NCBI RefSeq assembly: GCF_004363315.1
Contig: NZ_SNYL01000006.1
Span: 62,001-126,000 of the forward strand
Reading direction: 5' to 3'
Origin: Tepidicella xavieri
GTDB lineage: Bacteria; Pseudomonadota; Gammaproteobacteria; Burkholderiales; Burkholderiaceae_C
DNA length: 64,000 bases
The notes under the pieces were generated by a model, which saw only the letters and a list, made by a program, of their open reading frames with translations, was not told where the DNA came from and did not search any database. Each line of letters starts with the position of its first letter. Positions within the stretch are counted from its first letter, which is position 1. The position numbers and the translations under genes were made by a program. Positions 26,706 to 35,913 of this stretch are shown piece after piece.

Positions 26706-28568
26706 TCAGGCTCCGTAACGGTATTTGAGGTAGTCCTGGGCGCGGCTGAGCACGGTGAAGGCATCACGCAGGCTTTTGCGCTCGAACTCCGAAAGCCGGT
26801 CGGGTTCGATGCTGTTGCCCGGCTCGCGGCCGGCGCGCACGTCATCGGCCTGATTGCGCAAGCGCACATCGAGCAAAAATTCGAGCGCGTTGCGCAAATC
26901 CTCCCCCCGACCTGGCGGCAGGATGCCAGCCCGGATCACGTCGTCGAGCCGCTCGTGGGAATTGACCGCCCCCGAGCCAGCGGCCAGCGCATGCACGCGG
27001 ATCAGGTCGGTCAGGGGCGCCGTGCCGCGCCGCTTCAGGTTGATGGCCGCAGTGTGACGGCCATCGGGCTCCAGCACGAAATCTTTGAAAAACCCCAAAG
27101 GCGGCGTGCGCTGCAAGGCATTGCGGGCCATGCTGGCCAAAAAGCGTGGGTGCTCGCGGGCCATGCGCGCTACCCGTCGGCGTATGCCCTCCACCCAGAC
27201 GGTGCGGCCATGCACGCCGTCCAGGTCGAAAAAAATGCTGCTGTGCAACAAGCCCTCGGGGGTCGGCTGCTCGATCCAGTCCTGAAAATACCGCTGCCAC
27301 TGACGCAAGGGCTGGCGCCAGCGGGGCGTCGTGGCCATGATGCCGCCGCTGCAATAAGGGTAGCCGCAGCGGGCCAAACCGTCGCTGACGTCTTGGGCCA
27401 ATTGCGCGAAATACGCGTCGTGGCGCTGCGGATCAAAGCGGTCATCCAGCATCAGGGCGTTGTCCTGATCGGTCACCCACCCCTGCTCTTGCCGCGCCAT
27501 CGAGCCCAGGGCCAACAAGCAATAGGGCACGGGTGGCGGCCCGAGCCGCTGCTCGGCCAACTCCAGCAGCCGCTGCTTGAAGGCCCGGCCAATCGCCGAC
27601 AGCGTGCCAGTGACGATGCGCGCCCCCATCCCCTCGCCCACCATGCGGACAAACCCGGCCTGCACCTCGGGCACCAGGGCGGCCAGCTCGTCCACCGACT
27701 GGGCGCGGCCAATGCGGCCAACGACGAACAGGCTGTGGTGCGACTCGTGCCGGATGATGTCGGACAAAGCCAGCACCCCCACCGGCCTGCCCTGCCGCAG
27801 CACGGGCAAATGGTGCACGTTGTGGCGCAGCATCAGCCCCATGGCCTCGAAGACGGGGCGCCCCGCTTCGATGGTGACCACGTCCCGGGTGGCGATCTGG
27901 GCCACCGGCGTGTCCAACGGCAGCCCCCGGGCCAACAGCCGGGTGCGCAAATCGCGATCCGTCAGGATACCGCTGAGGGCGGGCGCCGGATCGTCGCCGC
28001 TGTGCGTCACCAGCAGCAGGGATGAGACGCCGGCCTCGGTCATGTGGCGCGCGGCCTCTTGGGCGCTGGCACCGTCGGCCAGGCAGACCGGCTCGCGCTG
28101 GAGCAGTCGGTCCACGTTGGCCGACAGCAGCGGATTGTCCGCTTCCTGCCGCGCCACCACTTTTTGGAGCCGGGTGCGGTCTTCGATCTCCACGTGATCG
28201 GCAAACGCCTCGTGGTTTTCGAACAATTCGGTGAACACCGGCTCGGGCAGCAGATACAACAGGGTGTCTTCCTTGGCCCGCGCCGGGAACCGCACCTTCT
28301 TGCGATGCAGCAGCCCGAACTCGCCGAAATAGCCGCCTTCGGTCAGGCGGTTGTAGAGCGTGCCATCGCGGCGAAACACCTCCACCACGCCGCTGCGCAC
28401 GATGTGCCAGTACAGCGCATCCTGCCCGAACGCGACGATCTGCGTGCCGGCCTTGCAGTAACGCACATCGATGGCCGCGGCAATGCGTTCGAGCGTGGCC
28501 TCGTCCAATTCCCTGAACGGCGCATGCTGCCGCAGGAAGCCGACGATCTCGTGGCGCTCGTCTTCCAT
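26706..28568 (-). CDS. cNMP-binding, CBS-pair, DUF294 nucleotidyltransferase-like protein
   Basis: A 620-residue soluble signalling protein. In order it has a cyclic-nucleotide-type domain (about 8-130, GGYFGEFGLLHRKK), two CBS domains (about 150-275), a DUF294 nucleotidyltransferase core (about 310-450, LGSMARQEQGWVTDQDNAL) and a helical C-terminal DUF294 domain (about 470-615). The core resembles the uridylyltransferase domain of GlnD, and the metal-binding aspartates appear kept. Its ATG overlaps the stop of the BCCT transporter gene by one base, so it probably controls that transporter or responds to its substrate. No target is known. Confidence 0.88.
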   Translation of the reverse strand: MEDERHEIVGFLRQHAPFRELDEATLERIAAAIDVRYCKAGTQIVAFGQDALYWHIVRSGVVEVFRRDGTLYNRLTEGGYFGEFGLLHRKKVRFPARAKEDTLLYLLPEPVFTELFENHEAFADHVEIEDRTRLQKVVARQEADNPLLSANVDRLLQREPVCLADGASAQEAARHMTEAGVSSLLLVTHSGDDPAPALSGILTDRDLRTRLLARGLPLDTPVAQIATRDVVTIEAGRPVFEAMGLMLRHNVHHLPVLRQGRPVGVLALSDIIRHESHHSLFVVGRIGRAQSVDELAALVPEVQAGFVRMVGEGMGARIVTGTLSAIGRAFKQRLLELAEQRLGPPPVPYCLLALGSMARQEQGWVTDQDNALMLDDRFDPQRHDAYFAQLAQDVSDGLARCGYPYCSGGIMATTPRWRQPLRQWQRYFQDWIEQPTPEGLLHSSIFFDLDGVHGRTVWVEGIRRRVARMAREHPRFLASMARNALQRTPPLGFFKDFVLEPDGRHTAAINLKRRGTAPLTDLIRVHALAAGSGAVNSHERLDDVIRAGILPPGRGEDLRNALEFLLDVRLRNQADDVRAGREPGNSIEPDRLSEFERKSLRDAFTVLSRAQDYLKYRYGA

Positions 28569-30202
28569 CAGCGCGGCCGGGGTTCGGAAGCCAGTCCTTT
28601 GACCACCGCCAGTGCCGCGACGAGCAGCACCACGGCAAACGGAAAGCCCGTGGAGACGGCCATGGCCTGCAGCGCCACCAGCCCACCGCCCAAAATCAGG
28701 GCAATGGCCACCAGCCCCTCAAAGGTGCACCAGAACACGCGCTGCGGCGTGGGCGCATTGATCTTGCCGCCGGCGGAAATCACGTCGATCACCAGCGAAC
28801 CGGAATCCGAGGACGTGACGAAAAACACCACCACCAGCACGATGGCCAGGAACGAGGTGATTTGCGCCAGAGGCAGCGCCTGCAACATCAGGAACAGTTG
28901 CAAAGGCAGATCGGCGCTGGCCACCGCCTCATAGCCATCGTTGACGAGTTGGCTGATTGCCGTGCCACCAAAGACGGTCATCCACAACACACAAGCCAAC
29001 GACGGCACGATGAGCACCGAAAAGATGAATTCCCGCACCGAACGGCCGCGCGAGACGCGGGCAATGAACATGCCCACGAACGGCGACCAGGAGATCCACC
29101 AGGCCCAGTAGAAGGCGGTCCACCCTTGGGCGAAATTGGCATCTTCCCGCCCAAACGGGTTGGCCAGCGCCGGCAAGTACTGCAGATAGGCCGCCAGATT
29201 GCCCAACACGCCCGTCACGATGGCCAGCGTCGGCCCCACCACGATGACGAACAGCACCAACAACAGCGCCAGCACCATATTGATCTCTGACAGGCGCTTG
29301 ACCCCCGCGTCCAGGCCGGCGAGCACCGACACCAACGCCACCGCCGTGATGCCGATGACCAGCAGCACCTGCGTCGTCTCACCCAGTGGCACGCCAAACA
29401 GATGGTTCAGCCCGGCCGCCGCTTGCGCCGCCCCCAGCCCCAGCGACGTGGCCAGGCCGAACATCGTCGCCAGCACCGCCAGGATGTCGATCACATGGCC
29501 GGGCCAACCCCACACCCGTTCACCCAGCAAGGGATAAAACACGGAGCGTATCGTCAGCGGCAACCCCTTGTTGAACGAAAACAGCGCCAGCCCCAGCGCC
29601 AAAATGGCATAGATCGCCCAAGGATGCAGCCCCCAGTGGTAAATCGTGGCCGCCATGGCCAGCCGCTGGGCGGCCACGGGGTCGTCCGCCGCGCCGCTGA
29701 GGGGCGCCCAGTCGGTACGCGCCCCGCCTTCGGCCGCCGTGCCTGCCAAAGCGCTGCCAAAGTGCGACAGCGGCTCCGAGACGCCATAAAACATCAGCCC
29801 AATGCCCATCCCGGCGGCAAACAACATCGAAAACCAGCCGAGATAGCTGTAGTCGGGCTTGGCCTCGGTGCCTCCCAGGCGCACCCGCCCCAGGGGAGAG
29901 AGTGCCACGCCCAGGCACACCAGCACGAACACATTGCCCGCGAGCAGGAAAAACCAGTCCAGGCGGGAAGTCAGCCAGCCGCGCAGGCCGGCAAACAGCG
30001 GCTCGGCCGACGCCTGAAACAGCAGCGTCAATGCCACGAAAGCGATGACGGCCAAGCCCGAGACGGCAAACACCCGGTTGTGGATATCCAACCCGAAGGG
30101 GCCGACCTTGACCACGATGTTGTCCTGACCGACCTTGTAATCGGTATGGATGGGATTGACCTCGCCGTCTGGGCGCATGGGGTCGTGAGGGGGTGATGAC
30201 AT
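28568..30202 (-). CDS. BCCT-family betaine/choline/carnitine transporter
   Basis: A 544-residue secondary transporter with about 12 membrane helices of the betaine-choline-carnitine family, which imports osmolytes or quaternary amines with Na+ or H+. The signature GMFIARVSRGRSVREF is present, as is the WTAFYWAWWISWSPF core helix. ATG at 30202 has AGGAGG upstream. It is the first gene of an operon with the cNMP/CBS/DUF294 protein and the exonuclease. Which amine it carries cannot be read from sequence. Confidence 0.92.
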   Translation of the reverse strand: MSSPPHDPMRPDGEVNPIHTDYKVGQDNIVVKVGPFGLDIHNRVFAVSGLAVIAFVALTLLFQASAEPLFAGLRGWLTSRLDWFFLLAGNVFVLVCLGVALSPLGRVRLGGTEAKPDYSYLGWFSMLFAAGMGIGLMFYGVSEPLSHFGSALAGTAAEGGARTDWAPLSGAADDPVAAQRLAMAATIYHWGLHPWAIYAILALGLALFSFNKGLPLTIRSVFYPLLGERVWGWPGHVIDILAVLATMFGLATSLGLGAAQAAAGLNHLFGVPLGETTQVLLVIGITAVALVSVLAGLDAGVKRLSEINMVLALLLVLFVIVVGPTLAIVTGVLGNLAAYLQYLPALANPFGREDANFAQGWTAFYWAWWISWSPFVGMFIARVSRGRSVREFIFSVLIVPSLACVLWMTVFGGTAISQLVNDGYEAVASADLPLQLFLMLQALPLAQITSFLAIVLVVVFFVTSSDSGSLVIDVISAGGKINAPTPQRVFWCTFEGLVAIALILGGGLVALQAMAVSTGFPFAVVLLVAALAVVKGLASEPRPR

Positions 30203-30356
30203 GGAAACCTCCTGCAATCAGTCAGGCCACGGAAGCGGAGCCAGCGGCCCTGACGGACCGGGGCCCCGGGTGACCTGGGGGTTCTTGTAATGCGTGCATG
30301 CCGGTGATGAATCGCGCGAACGGCGCACCAGCATGGCATTCAGTGTAACGGCAACG

Positions 30357-31067
30357 TCAATCCAGGGGAATGCCGAGGGTCTTGCAGAGCTCGGTCAAGT
30401 CGGCGCAGACGGGCACCGCGGCGGCATGAGCTGCCGGCATCGGAGCGGCCGGTTGGCGGGCCACCCACACCGCCTGCATGCCCGCCCCCAGCGCGCCGAG
30501 CACGTCCAGTTCGAAGTCATCGCCCACGTGGACCACGGCCTCGGGCGGCACGCCGGCCACGGCCGCGGCCCGGTGAAAAATGCGCGGGTCCGGCTTTTTG
30601 CACCCAGCTTCGCGGGCGCTGACCGTCCCGACGAAATGCGCATCCAGCCCGATGCGGCGCAAATCGGCATTGCCGTTGGACAGCGACACCACCGGGAAGC
30701 GGCGGCTGAGCCGTTGCAAGGCAGGCAGCGCATCGGGATACAGCGCCACCTGCTGCCGCGCCGCGAAAAACACCTCGAATGCCGGCTCGGCCAGCTCGGT
30801 GGCGTCGCCGGCGGCGGCCAAAGCGCGACGGATCGACTCCCGACGCAAGAAAGTCAGGTCATGGGCCAGATGCGGGAACTCGGCATGCACCTGCTCACGC
30901 ACGGCGCGGCGACGCTGCGGGTCGCTCAGCCAGGCGGCCGTGGCCGGGGCATGCTCGCTCAGCCAGTGCTGCAAAACGCCCTCGGCACGCTCGATGGTGG
31001 GCCAGACCGGCCACAGCGTGTCGTCCAAATCCAGGGCAATGGCCCGTATGCGCGACAGGTTCCACAT
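30357..31067 (-). CDS. HAD-superfamily phosphatase
   Basis: A haloacid dehalogenase-type hydrolase of about 236 residues. Motif I is ALDLDDTLW with both aspartates, motif II is SLSNGN, the lysine is in GCKKPDPRIF, and motif IV is HVGDDFELDV. It resembles YjjG/HAD-IA phosphatases acting on small phosphates; the substrate is unknown. ATG at 31067 is chosen. A second ATG at 31088 would overlap the divergent hemH start and lacks a good site. The two genes' promoters must overlap coding sequence because the starts are only 19 bases apart. Confidence 0.88.
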   Translation of the reverse strand: MWNLSRIRAIALDLDDTLWPVWPTIERAEGVLQHWLSEHAPATAAWLSDPQRRRAVREQVHAEFPHLAHDLTFLRRESIRRALAAAGDATELAEPAFEVFFAARQQVALYPDALPALQRLSRRFPVVSLSNGNADLRRIGLDAHFVGTVSAREAGCKKPDPRIFHRAAAVAGVPPEAVVHVGDDFELDVLGALGAGMQAVWVARQPAAPMPAAHAAAVPVCADLTELCKTLGIPLD

Positions 31068-31086
31068 AGGTAAGCGAGAATAGCTC

Positions 31087-32178
31087 ATGGCGTTTGCGAA
31101 AGAACCCCCTCACACCCATGGCCAGCCCCAGCGCACGGGGATTTTGCTGTGCAATCTGGGCACCCCGGAAGCCCCCACGCCAGCCGCTTTGCGGCGCTAC
31201 CTGGGGCAATTTCTTTCCGACCCCCGGGTGGTCGAAATCCCCAAAGCCCTCTGGTGGCTGATCCTGCACGGCTTCATCCTGCGCAGGCGCCCCAAAGCCT
31301 CTGCGGCCAAATACGCCAGCATCTGGAGGCCCGAAGGCTCCCCCCTCAAAGTCTGGACGGCCAAGCAAGCCGTGCTGCTGCGGGGCTACCTGGGCGAACG
31401 CGGCCACGCCGTCGAGGTGCGCTATGCCATGCGCTACGGCCAGCCCGCCATCGCCGATCAGCTCGACGCGCTGAAAGCCGCCGGCTGCACACGCATTCTC
31501 GTGCTGCCCGCTTATCCGCAATACTGCGCCGCCACCACCGCCAGCGTGTACGACATGGTGTTCCAGTGGGGCCAGAAAACCCGCACCCTGCCCGAGTTCC
31601 GCTTCATCAACCACTACCACGACGACCCCGGATACATCGAGGCGCTCAAAACCGCGGTGCTCAAGCACTGGAGCACCCACGGCCGCCCCGACCGGCTGGT
31701 CATGAGCTTTCATGGCATGCCCGAACGCACCCTGCACCTGGGCGACCCCTACCACTGCGAATGCCACAAAACCGGGCGTCTGCTTGCCGAGGCCCTGGGC
31801 CTCGAAAAAGCGCAATACCTGGTCACCTTCCAGTCCCGCTTTGGCCGGGCCAAATGGCTGGAGCCCTACACCGAGCCCAGCCTGATCGCCCTGGCACGGC
31901 AGGGCGTGGAACGGGTGGACGTGATCTGCCCCGGCTTCAGCAGCGACTGCATCGAGACACTGGAGGAAATCGACCAAGAAGCCCGCCAAGCCTTTCTGGA
32001 CGCAGGTGGCAAGGTGTTCCACTACATCCCCTGCCTCAACGACAGCGCCGAAGGCATGCGCGCGCTGGCCGACCTGTGCGAGCGGCACCTGGCCGGCTGG
32101 CCCACCCGCACGCCGCCCGACGCCGATGCGGGCCAGCGAACCCGTGAGCGGGCCCTGGCCATGGGAGCCACCGTCTGA
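31087..32178 (+). CDS. hemH: Ferrochelatase
   Basis: A 363-residue ferrochelatase that inserts iron into protoporphyrin IX in the last step of haem synthesis. The metal-binding histidine is in [10 protein letters not shown] and the paired glutamate in [11 protein letters not shown]. The N-terminal [13 protein letters not shown] is typical. It is followed after nine bases by hslR. Confidence 0.96.
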   Translation: MAFAKEPPHTHGQPQRTGILLCNLGTPEAPTPAALRRYLGQFLSDPRVVEIPKALWWLILHGFILRRRPKASAAKYASIWRPEGSPLKVWTAKQAVLLRGYLGERGHAVEVRYAMRYGQPAIADQLDALKAAGCTRILVLPAYPQYCAATTASVYDMVFQWGQKTRTLPEFRFINHYHDDPGYIEALKTAVLKHWSTHGRPDRLVMSFHGMPERTLHLGDPYHCECHKTGRLLAEALGLEKAQYLVTFQSRFGRAKWLEPYTEPSLIALARQGVERVDVICPGFSSDCIETLEEIDQEARQAFLDAGGKVFHYIPCLNDSAEGMRALADLCERHLAGWPTRTPPDADAGQRTRERALAMGATV

Positions 32179-32187
32179 ACGTGCACC

Positions 32188-32646
32188 ATGGCGCGCATGA
32201 GCAGCCCTCCTCCATCGCCTGAACGCGTCCGCCTCGACAAATGGCTGTGGGCGGCACGCTTTTTCAAGACCCGCAGCCTGGCCGCCGAGGAAATCGACAA
32301 GGGCCGGGTTCGGATCAACGGCCAGGTGGCCAAGGCTTCCCGAGAGCCCAAGCCTGGCGATGAAATCGAGTTCAAAAGCGGCTATGCCACACGCACCGTG
32401 GTGGTCAAAGCCCTGAGCGCGGTGCGCGGGCCGGCGCCACAAGCCGCGCTGCTGTACGAGGAAACGGCCGCCTCCATCGAAGCGCGCGAGCGCGCCGCCG
32501 AATGGCGCCGCCTGGCCCCCGAGCCGGCCCACGCCATCGATCAAGGGCGCCCCACCAAGCGCGACCGGCGCCAACTCGATGACTTTCGCGGCGGCGCCAG
32601 CCGCCAGCGCTGGAACGACCGCTGGAGCGCGTCGCTCGACGAATGA
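32188..32646 (+). CDS. hslR: S4-domain RNA-binding heat shock protein (Hsp15)
   Basis: A 152-residue RNA-binding protein of the HslR/Hsp15 family, which rescues stalled 50S subunits carrying nascent chains. The S4 domain spans about 13-75 (VRLDKWLWAARFFKTRSLA, then GRVRINGQVAK), and the tail is basic (PTKRDRRQLDDF). Two ATGs three codons apart are possible starts; neither has a strong ribosome site. It sits between hemH and an AhpD-like gene. Confidence 0.92.
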   Translation: MARMSSPPPSPERVRLDKWLWAARFFKTRSLAAEEIDKGRVRINGQVAKASREPKPGDEIEFKSGYATRTVVVKALSAVRGPAPQAALLYEETAASIEARERAAEWRRLAPEPAHAIDQGRPTKRDRRQLDDFRGGASRQRWNDRWSASLDE

Positions 32647-32681
32647 GCATCCCCACGCCAACCCCGCAGAGGAGACCTCTC

Positions 32682-33275
32682 TTGAACACATCCCGCTATC
32701 CCTTCCCCGACCTCAACACCCTGCCCGAAGACATTCGCGCCCGCATCCTGGAAGTTCAGGAAAAAGCCGGTTTCATTCCCAACGTCTTTCTGGCGTTTGC
32801 GCGCCGGCCAGCGGAATGGCGCGCCTTTTTCGCTTACCACGACGCGCTCATGGCCCCAGAAACCGTCGGGCGCGAAAGCGGCCTGAGCAAAGGGGAGCGG
32901 GAGATGATCGTCACCGCCACCAGCGCGGCCAACCAGTGCCTGTATTGCGTGGTGGCGCACGGCGCCATCTTGCGCATCTACGAGAAAAAGCCCCTGATCG
33001 CCGACCAGGTGGCCGTCAACTACCGCAAGGCCGACATCACCCCGCGCCAGCGCGCCATGCTGGACTTTGCGATGAAGGTCTGCCTGCGCTCGCACGAGAT
33101 CGACGAAGCGGACTTTGCCGCTCTCCACGCCCACGGCTTCAGCGACGAGGACGCCTGGGACATCGCCGCCATCACCGCCTTCTTCGGGCTGAGCAACCGC
33201 ATGGCCTCGTTCGCCGGCATGCAGCCCAACCCGGAGTTCTACCTCATGGGCCGCGTGCCCAAGAGCAAAACCTGA
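32682..33275 (+). CDS. AhpD-like peroxidase-related protein (CMD family)
   Basis: A protein of about 197 residues of the carboxymuconolactone decarboxylase/AhpD superfamily, in the group called uncharacterised peroxidase-related enzymes. The redox motif E-x11-CLYC-VVAH is present, so a CxxC disulfide with a nearby histidine can act as a thiol reductant. TTG at 32682 is chosen because AGAGGAGA precedes it at the right distance. An ATG at 32643, overlapping the hslR stop (ATGA), would add 13 residues and is nearly as likely. Substrate is unknown. Confidence 0.85.
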   Translation: MNTSRYPFPDLNTLPEDIRARILEVQEKAGFIPNVFLAFARRPAEWRAFFAYHDALMAPETVGRESGLSKGEREMIVTATSAANQCLYCVVAHGAILRIYEKKPLIADQVAVNYRKADITPRQRAMLDFAMKVCLRSHEIDEADFAALHAHGFSDEDAWDIAAITAFFGLSNRMASFAGMQPNPEFYLMGRVPKSKT

Positions 33276-33695
33276 TCAGGCCACAAGCGCCCGCAAGCGC
33301 TCGGGCAGTGGCACCGACTTTTGGTTCGGGAAATCCACCCAGACAACGGTTGCCCCGCCATTGGCATAGACGGTTTGCGGGTCGTCGGCGCGGCTCATGA
33401 CGTGGTAGCTGTCGAAAGACGTGCGCCCCACCGCGCCGACGTAGGTGCGCACCAGCACCTCACCCGGATACTCCAACTGCCGGATGAAATTGCAAAACGC
33501 ATTGACGATCACCGGCCCCTCGCCATGCGGGTTGGCAGGCAGCGCGGCTTCAAACATCCACTGCAGCCGCGCGATTTCCATGTAGCGGAAATACAGCGTG
33601 TTGTTCACATGGCCCATGGCATCCATGTCGCCCCAGCGGATTGGGATCGTCATGGTATGAACCCATTTTTTGTCTTCTGGAACGTCAATGCGCAT
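33276..33695 (-). CDS. 4HBT-family acyl-CoA thioesterase
   Basis: A 139-residue hot-dog fold thioesterase of the YbgC/4HBT type. The catalytic motif DMDAMGHVNNT (D23, D25, H29) is intact. It hydrolyses an acyl-CoA, but the chain is unknown. ATG at 33695 has AGGAGA upstream. It is divergent from the ETF-quinone oxidoreductase gene across 179 bases, and its stop meets the AhpD-like gene. Confidence 0.9.
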   Translation of the reverse strand: MRIDVPEDKKWVHTMTIPIRWGDMDAMGHVNNTLYFRYMEIARLQWMFEAALPANPHGEGPVIVNAFCNFIRQLEYPGEVLVRTYVGAVGRTSFDSYHVMSRADDPQTVYANGGATVVWVDFPNQKSVPLPERLRALVA

Positions 33696-33874
33696 CCGGT
33701 CTCCTGCCAAGGTCTGAAGCGAGTCGCCCGCACCGACAAGCGGCCGCAAAGCCACGGGAATGTCGTGCCGCGGACAAGGATTGTGCCTCCTGGCCCTCTA
33801 CAATGCGTCGCGAGCACGACAGCTTAGCGTAAGCTTGGGCTTTCGGCCTTCCATCACGCGAGCGAGACAACACC

Positions 33875-35572
33875 ATGAAAACACCCTCCCCCCTCCTCGA
33901 ACAGTTCGGCCCGCGCGAGGCCATGGAATACGACGTGGTCATCGTCGGCGGCGGCCCGGCCGGCCTGTCCACGGCCATCCGCCTGAAGCAGTTGGCCAGC
34001 GAAAAAGGCGTCGAAGTCAGCGTGTGCGTGCTCGAAAAAGGCTCCGAACCCGGGGCGCACATCCTGTCGGGCGCCGTGATGGATCCGCGGGCCATCACCG
34101 AACTGTTCCCCGACTGGAAAACACGCGGCGCCCCGCTGAACCAGCCCGTGACCGGGGATGACGTGCTTTTCCTCAAAGAAGGCGGCGCCACCCGCACCCC
34201 CGACTGGCTCATTCCCAACAACTTCCATAACGAAGGCTGCTACGTCATCAGCCTGGGCGCCGTCACCAAATGGCTCGGCGAGCAGGCCGAAGCGCTGGGC
34301 GTGGAGATCTTTCCCGGCTTCACCGCCGCCGAAGTGCTCTACCACGACGACGGCCCGCTCAAAGGCGCGGTCAAAGGCGTGGCCACGGGCCACATGGGCC
34401 TGGGCAAAGACGGGCAGCCCACCGACGCCTTTCAATTGGGCATGGAGCTGCACGCCAAGTACACCGTGTTCGCCGAAGGCGCGCGCGGACACCTGGGCAA
34501 GGAACTGATCGCCCGCTTCAAGCTGGACGAAGGCAAAGACCCGCAGACTTACGGCATCGGCATCAAAGAGCTGTGGGAAATCCCGGCTGACCGGGCCAAG
34601 CCCGGCTTGGTGGTGCACACCGCCGGCTGGCCGCTGGACAACGCCACCTACGGCGGCGGCTTCCTCTACCACCTGGAGGGCAACAAGGTCACCCTCGGCT
34701 TCGTGGTGGGACTGGACTACAGCAACCCCTGGCTCAGCCCGTTCGAGGAGATGCAGCGCTGGAAAACCCATCCGGCCATCCGCGCCCACATCGAGGGCGG
34801 CAAGCGCATCGGCTACGGGGCCCGGGCCATTGCCGCTGGCGGCCTGCTGAGCCTGCCCAAGACCGTGTTCCCTGGCGGGGCGCTGGTCGGGTGTGACGCG
34901 GGCTACCTGAATGCCGCCCGCATCAAGGGCAGCCATGCCGCCATCAAAAGCGGCATGCTGTGCGCCGAAGCCGCCTTCGATGCCCTGCAAGCCGGCCGCG
35001 CGGGCGACGAGCTCAGCGCTTACCCGGCCGCCTTCGAGCAAAGCTGGCTGTACCAAGAATTGGATGCCGCGCGCAATTTCAAGAGCTGGTTCAAGAAAGG
35101 CAACACCGTGGGGGCCTTGATGACCGGAGTCGAACACTGGCTGCTGCCCAAGCTGGGCATGAAGCGTCCGCCGTGGACCATCCATCGCACGGCGGCCGAT
35201 CACACATTCCTGCGCCCCGCGGCCGAATGCCCCCCCATCAGCTACCCCAAGCCCGATGGCAAGCTGACGTTCGACCGCCTCTCCAGCGTCTTTCTGTCCA
35301 ACACCAATCACGAAGAAAACCAGCCCGCACACCTCACGCTCAAAGACGCGGCGGTGCCGGTGCAGGTGAACCTGGCCCGCTTTGCCGGGCCGGAAAGCCG
35401 CTACTGCCCTGCGGGGGTGTACGAGTTCATCCATAAGGACGGGGCCGACCAGTTGGTCATCAACGCGCAAAACTGCGTGCATTGCAAGACCTGCGACATC
35501 AAGGACCCGACCCAGAACATCGTCTGGGTCACGCCGGAAGGCGGTGGCGGGCCCAACTACGCCGGGATGTGA
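33875..35572 (+). CDS. Electron transfer flavoprotein-ubiquinone oxidoreductase
   Basis: A 565-residue membrane-associated enzyme that moves electrons from electron transfer flavoprotein (fed by acyl-CoA and other dehydrogenases) to ubiquinone. The FAD-binding VVIVGGGPAGLSTA is at 21-34, and the C-terminal [4Fe-4S] ligands include C534, C537 and C540 (NCVHCKTC) plus the cysteine in RYCPAG. Length and ends match the bacterial/mitochondrial family. A TACAAT at 33799-33804 may be its -10. Only 18 bases separate its stop from the glycine riboswitch. Confidence 0.96.
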   Translation: MKTPSPLLEQFGPREAMEYDVVIVGGGPAGLSTAIRLKQLASEKGVEVSVCVLEKGSEPGAHILSGAVMDPRAITELFPDWKTRGAPLNQPVTGDDVLFLKEGGATRTPDWLIPNNFHNEGCYVISLGAVTKWLGEQAEALGVEIFPGFTAAEVLYHDDGPLKGAVKGVATGHMGLGKDGQPTDAFQLGMELHAKYTVFAEGARGHLGKELIARFKLDEGKDPQTYGIGIKELWEIPADRAKPGLVVHTAGWPLDNATYGGGFLYHLEGNKVTLGFVVGLDYSNPWLSPFEEMQRWKTHPAIRAHIEGGKRIGYGARAIAAGGLLSLPKTVFPGGALVGCDAGYLNAARIKGSHAAIKSGMLCAEAAFDALQAGRAGDELSAYPAAFEQSWLYQELDAARNFKSWFKKGNTVGALMTGVEHWLLPKLGMKRPPWTIHRTAADHTFLRPAAECPPISYPKPDGKLTFDRLSSVFLSNTNHEENQPAHLTLKDAAVPVQVNLARFAGPESRYCPAGVYEFIHKDGADQLVINAQNCVHCKTCDIKDPTQNIVWVTPEGGGGPNYAGM

Positions 35573-35590
35573 GACAATTTCGTCCAGCCA

Positions 35591-35830
35591 GGAGAGAGCC
35601 CTGACCCAGGTCGGGGCCGCCGAAGGCGCAGGAGGCCAACCCAGACCCCATCTGGGCGCCCTGAACGCTCAGGCAAAAGGACTGGCAAACGTCGGGTTGG
35701 CGCCGCACTTTGCGCGTGCGCAGACCCATCGTCACCCCCTGGAGAGAGGCCGCCCGGCGAGGCGGTCCACCGAAGGAGCAAGCGCCGCATCGCCGGGGCG
35801 AATCTCTCAGGTAAAGCGGACAGGCGGGCA
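35591..35830 (+). promoter_or_regulatory. Tandem glycine riboswitch controlling gcvTHP-ltaE-sdaA
   Basis: Two similar aptamers stand one after the other. The first runs from GGAGAGAGCC (35591) through CCGCCGAAGGCGCA to CTCAGGCAAAAGGACTGG (about 35688). The second runs from GGAGAGAGGC (35741) through CACCGAAGGAGCAAGC to CTCTCAGGTAAAGCGGACAG (about 35825). These are the conserved purine-rich cores of glycine aptamers. It sits directly before gcvT, as in many proteobacteria, where glycine turns the operon on. The 84 bases to the gcvT start hold no obvious terminator, so control of translation is the simpler guess. This element fills the 341-base gap between genes. Confidence 0.93.
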
Positions 35831-35913
35831 GTTGCTGCATGCGGGCCGTGCATGGCACAGGCACGCTGCGGTTGTCGCCCTGGGATGGGCTGCTGCCTCG
35901 ATTTGTCTGAGCC

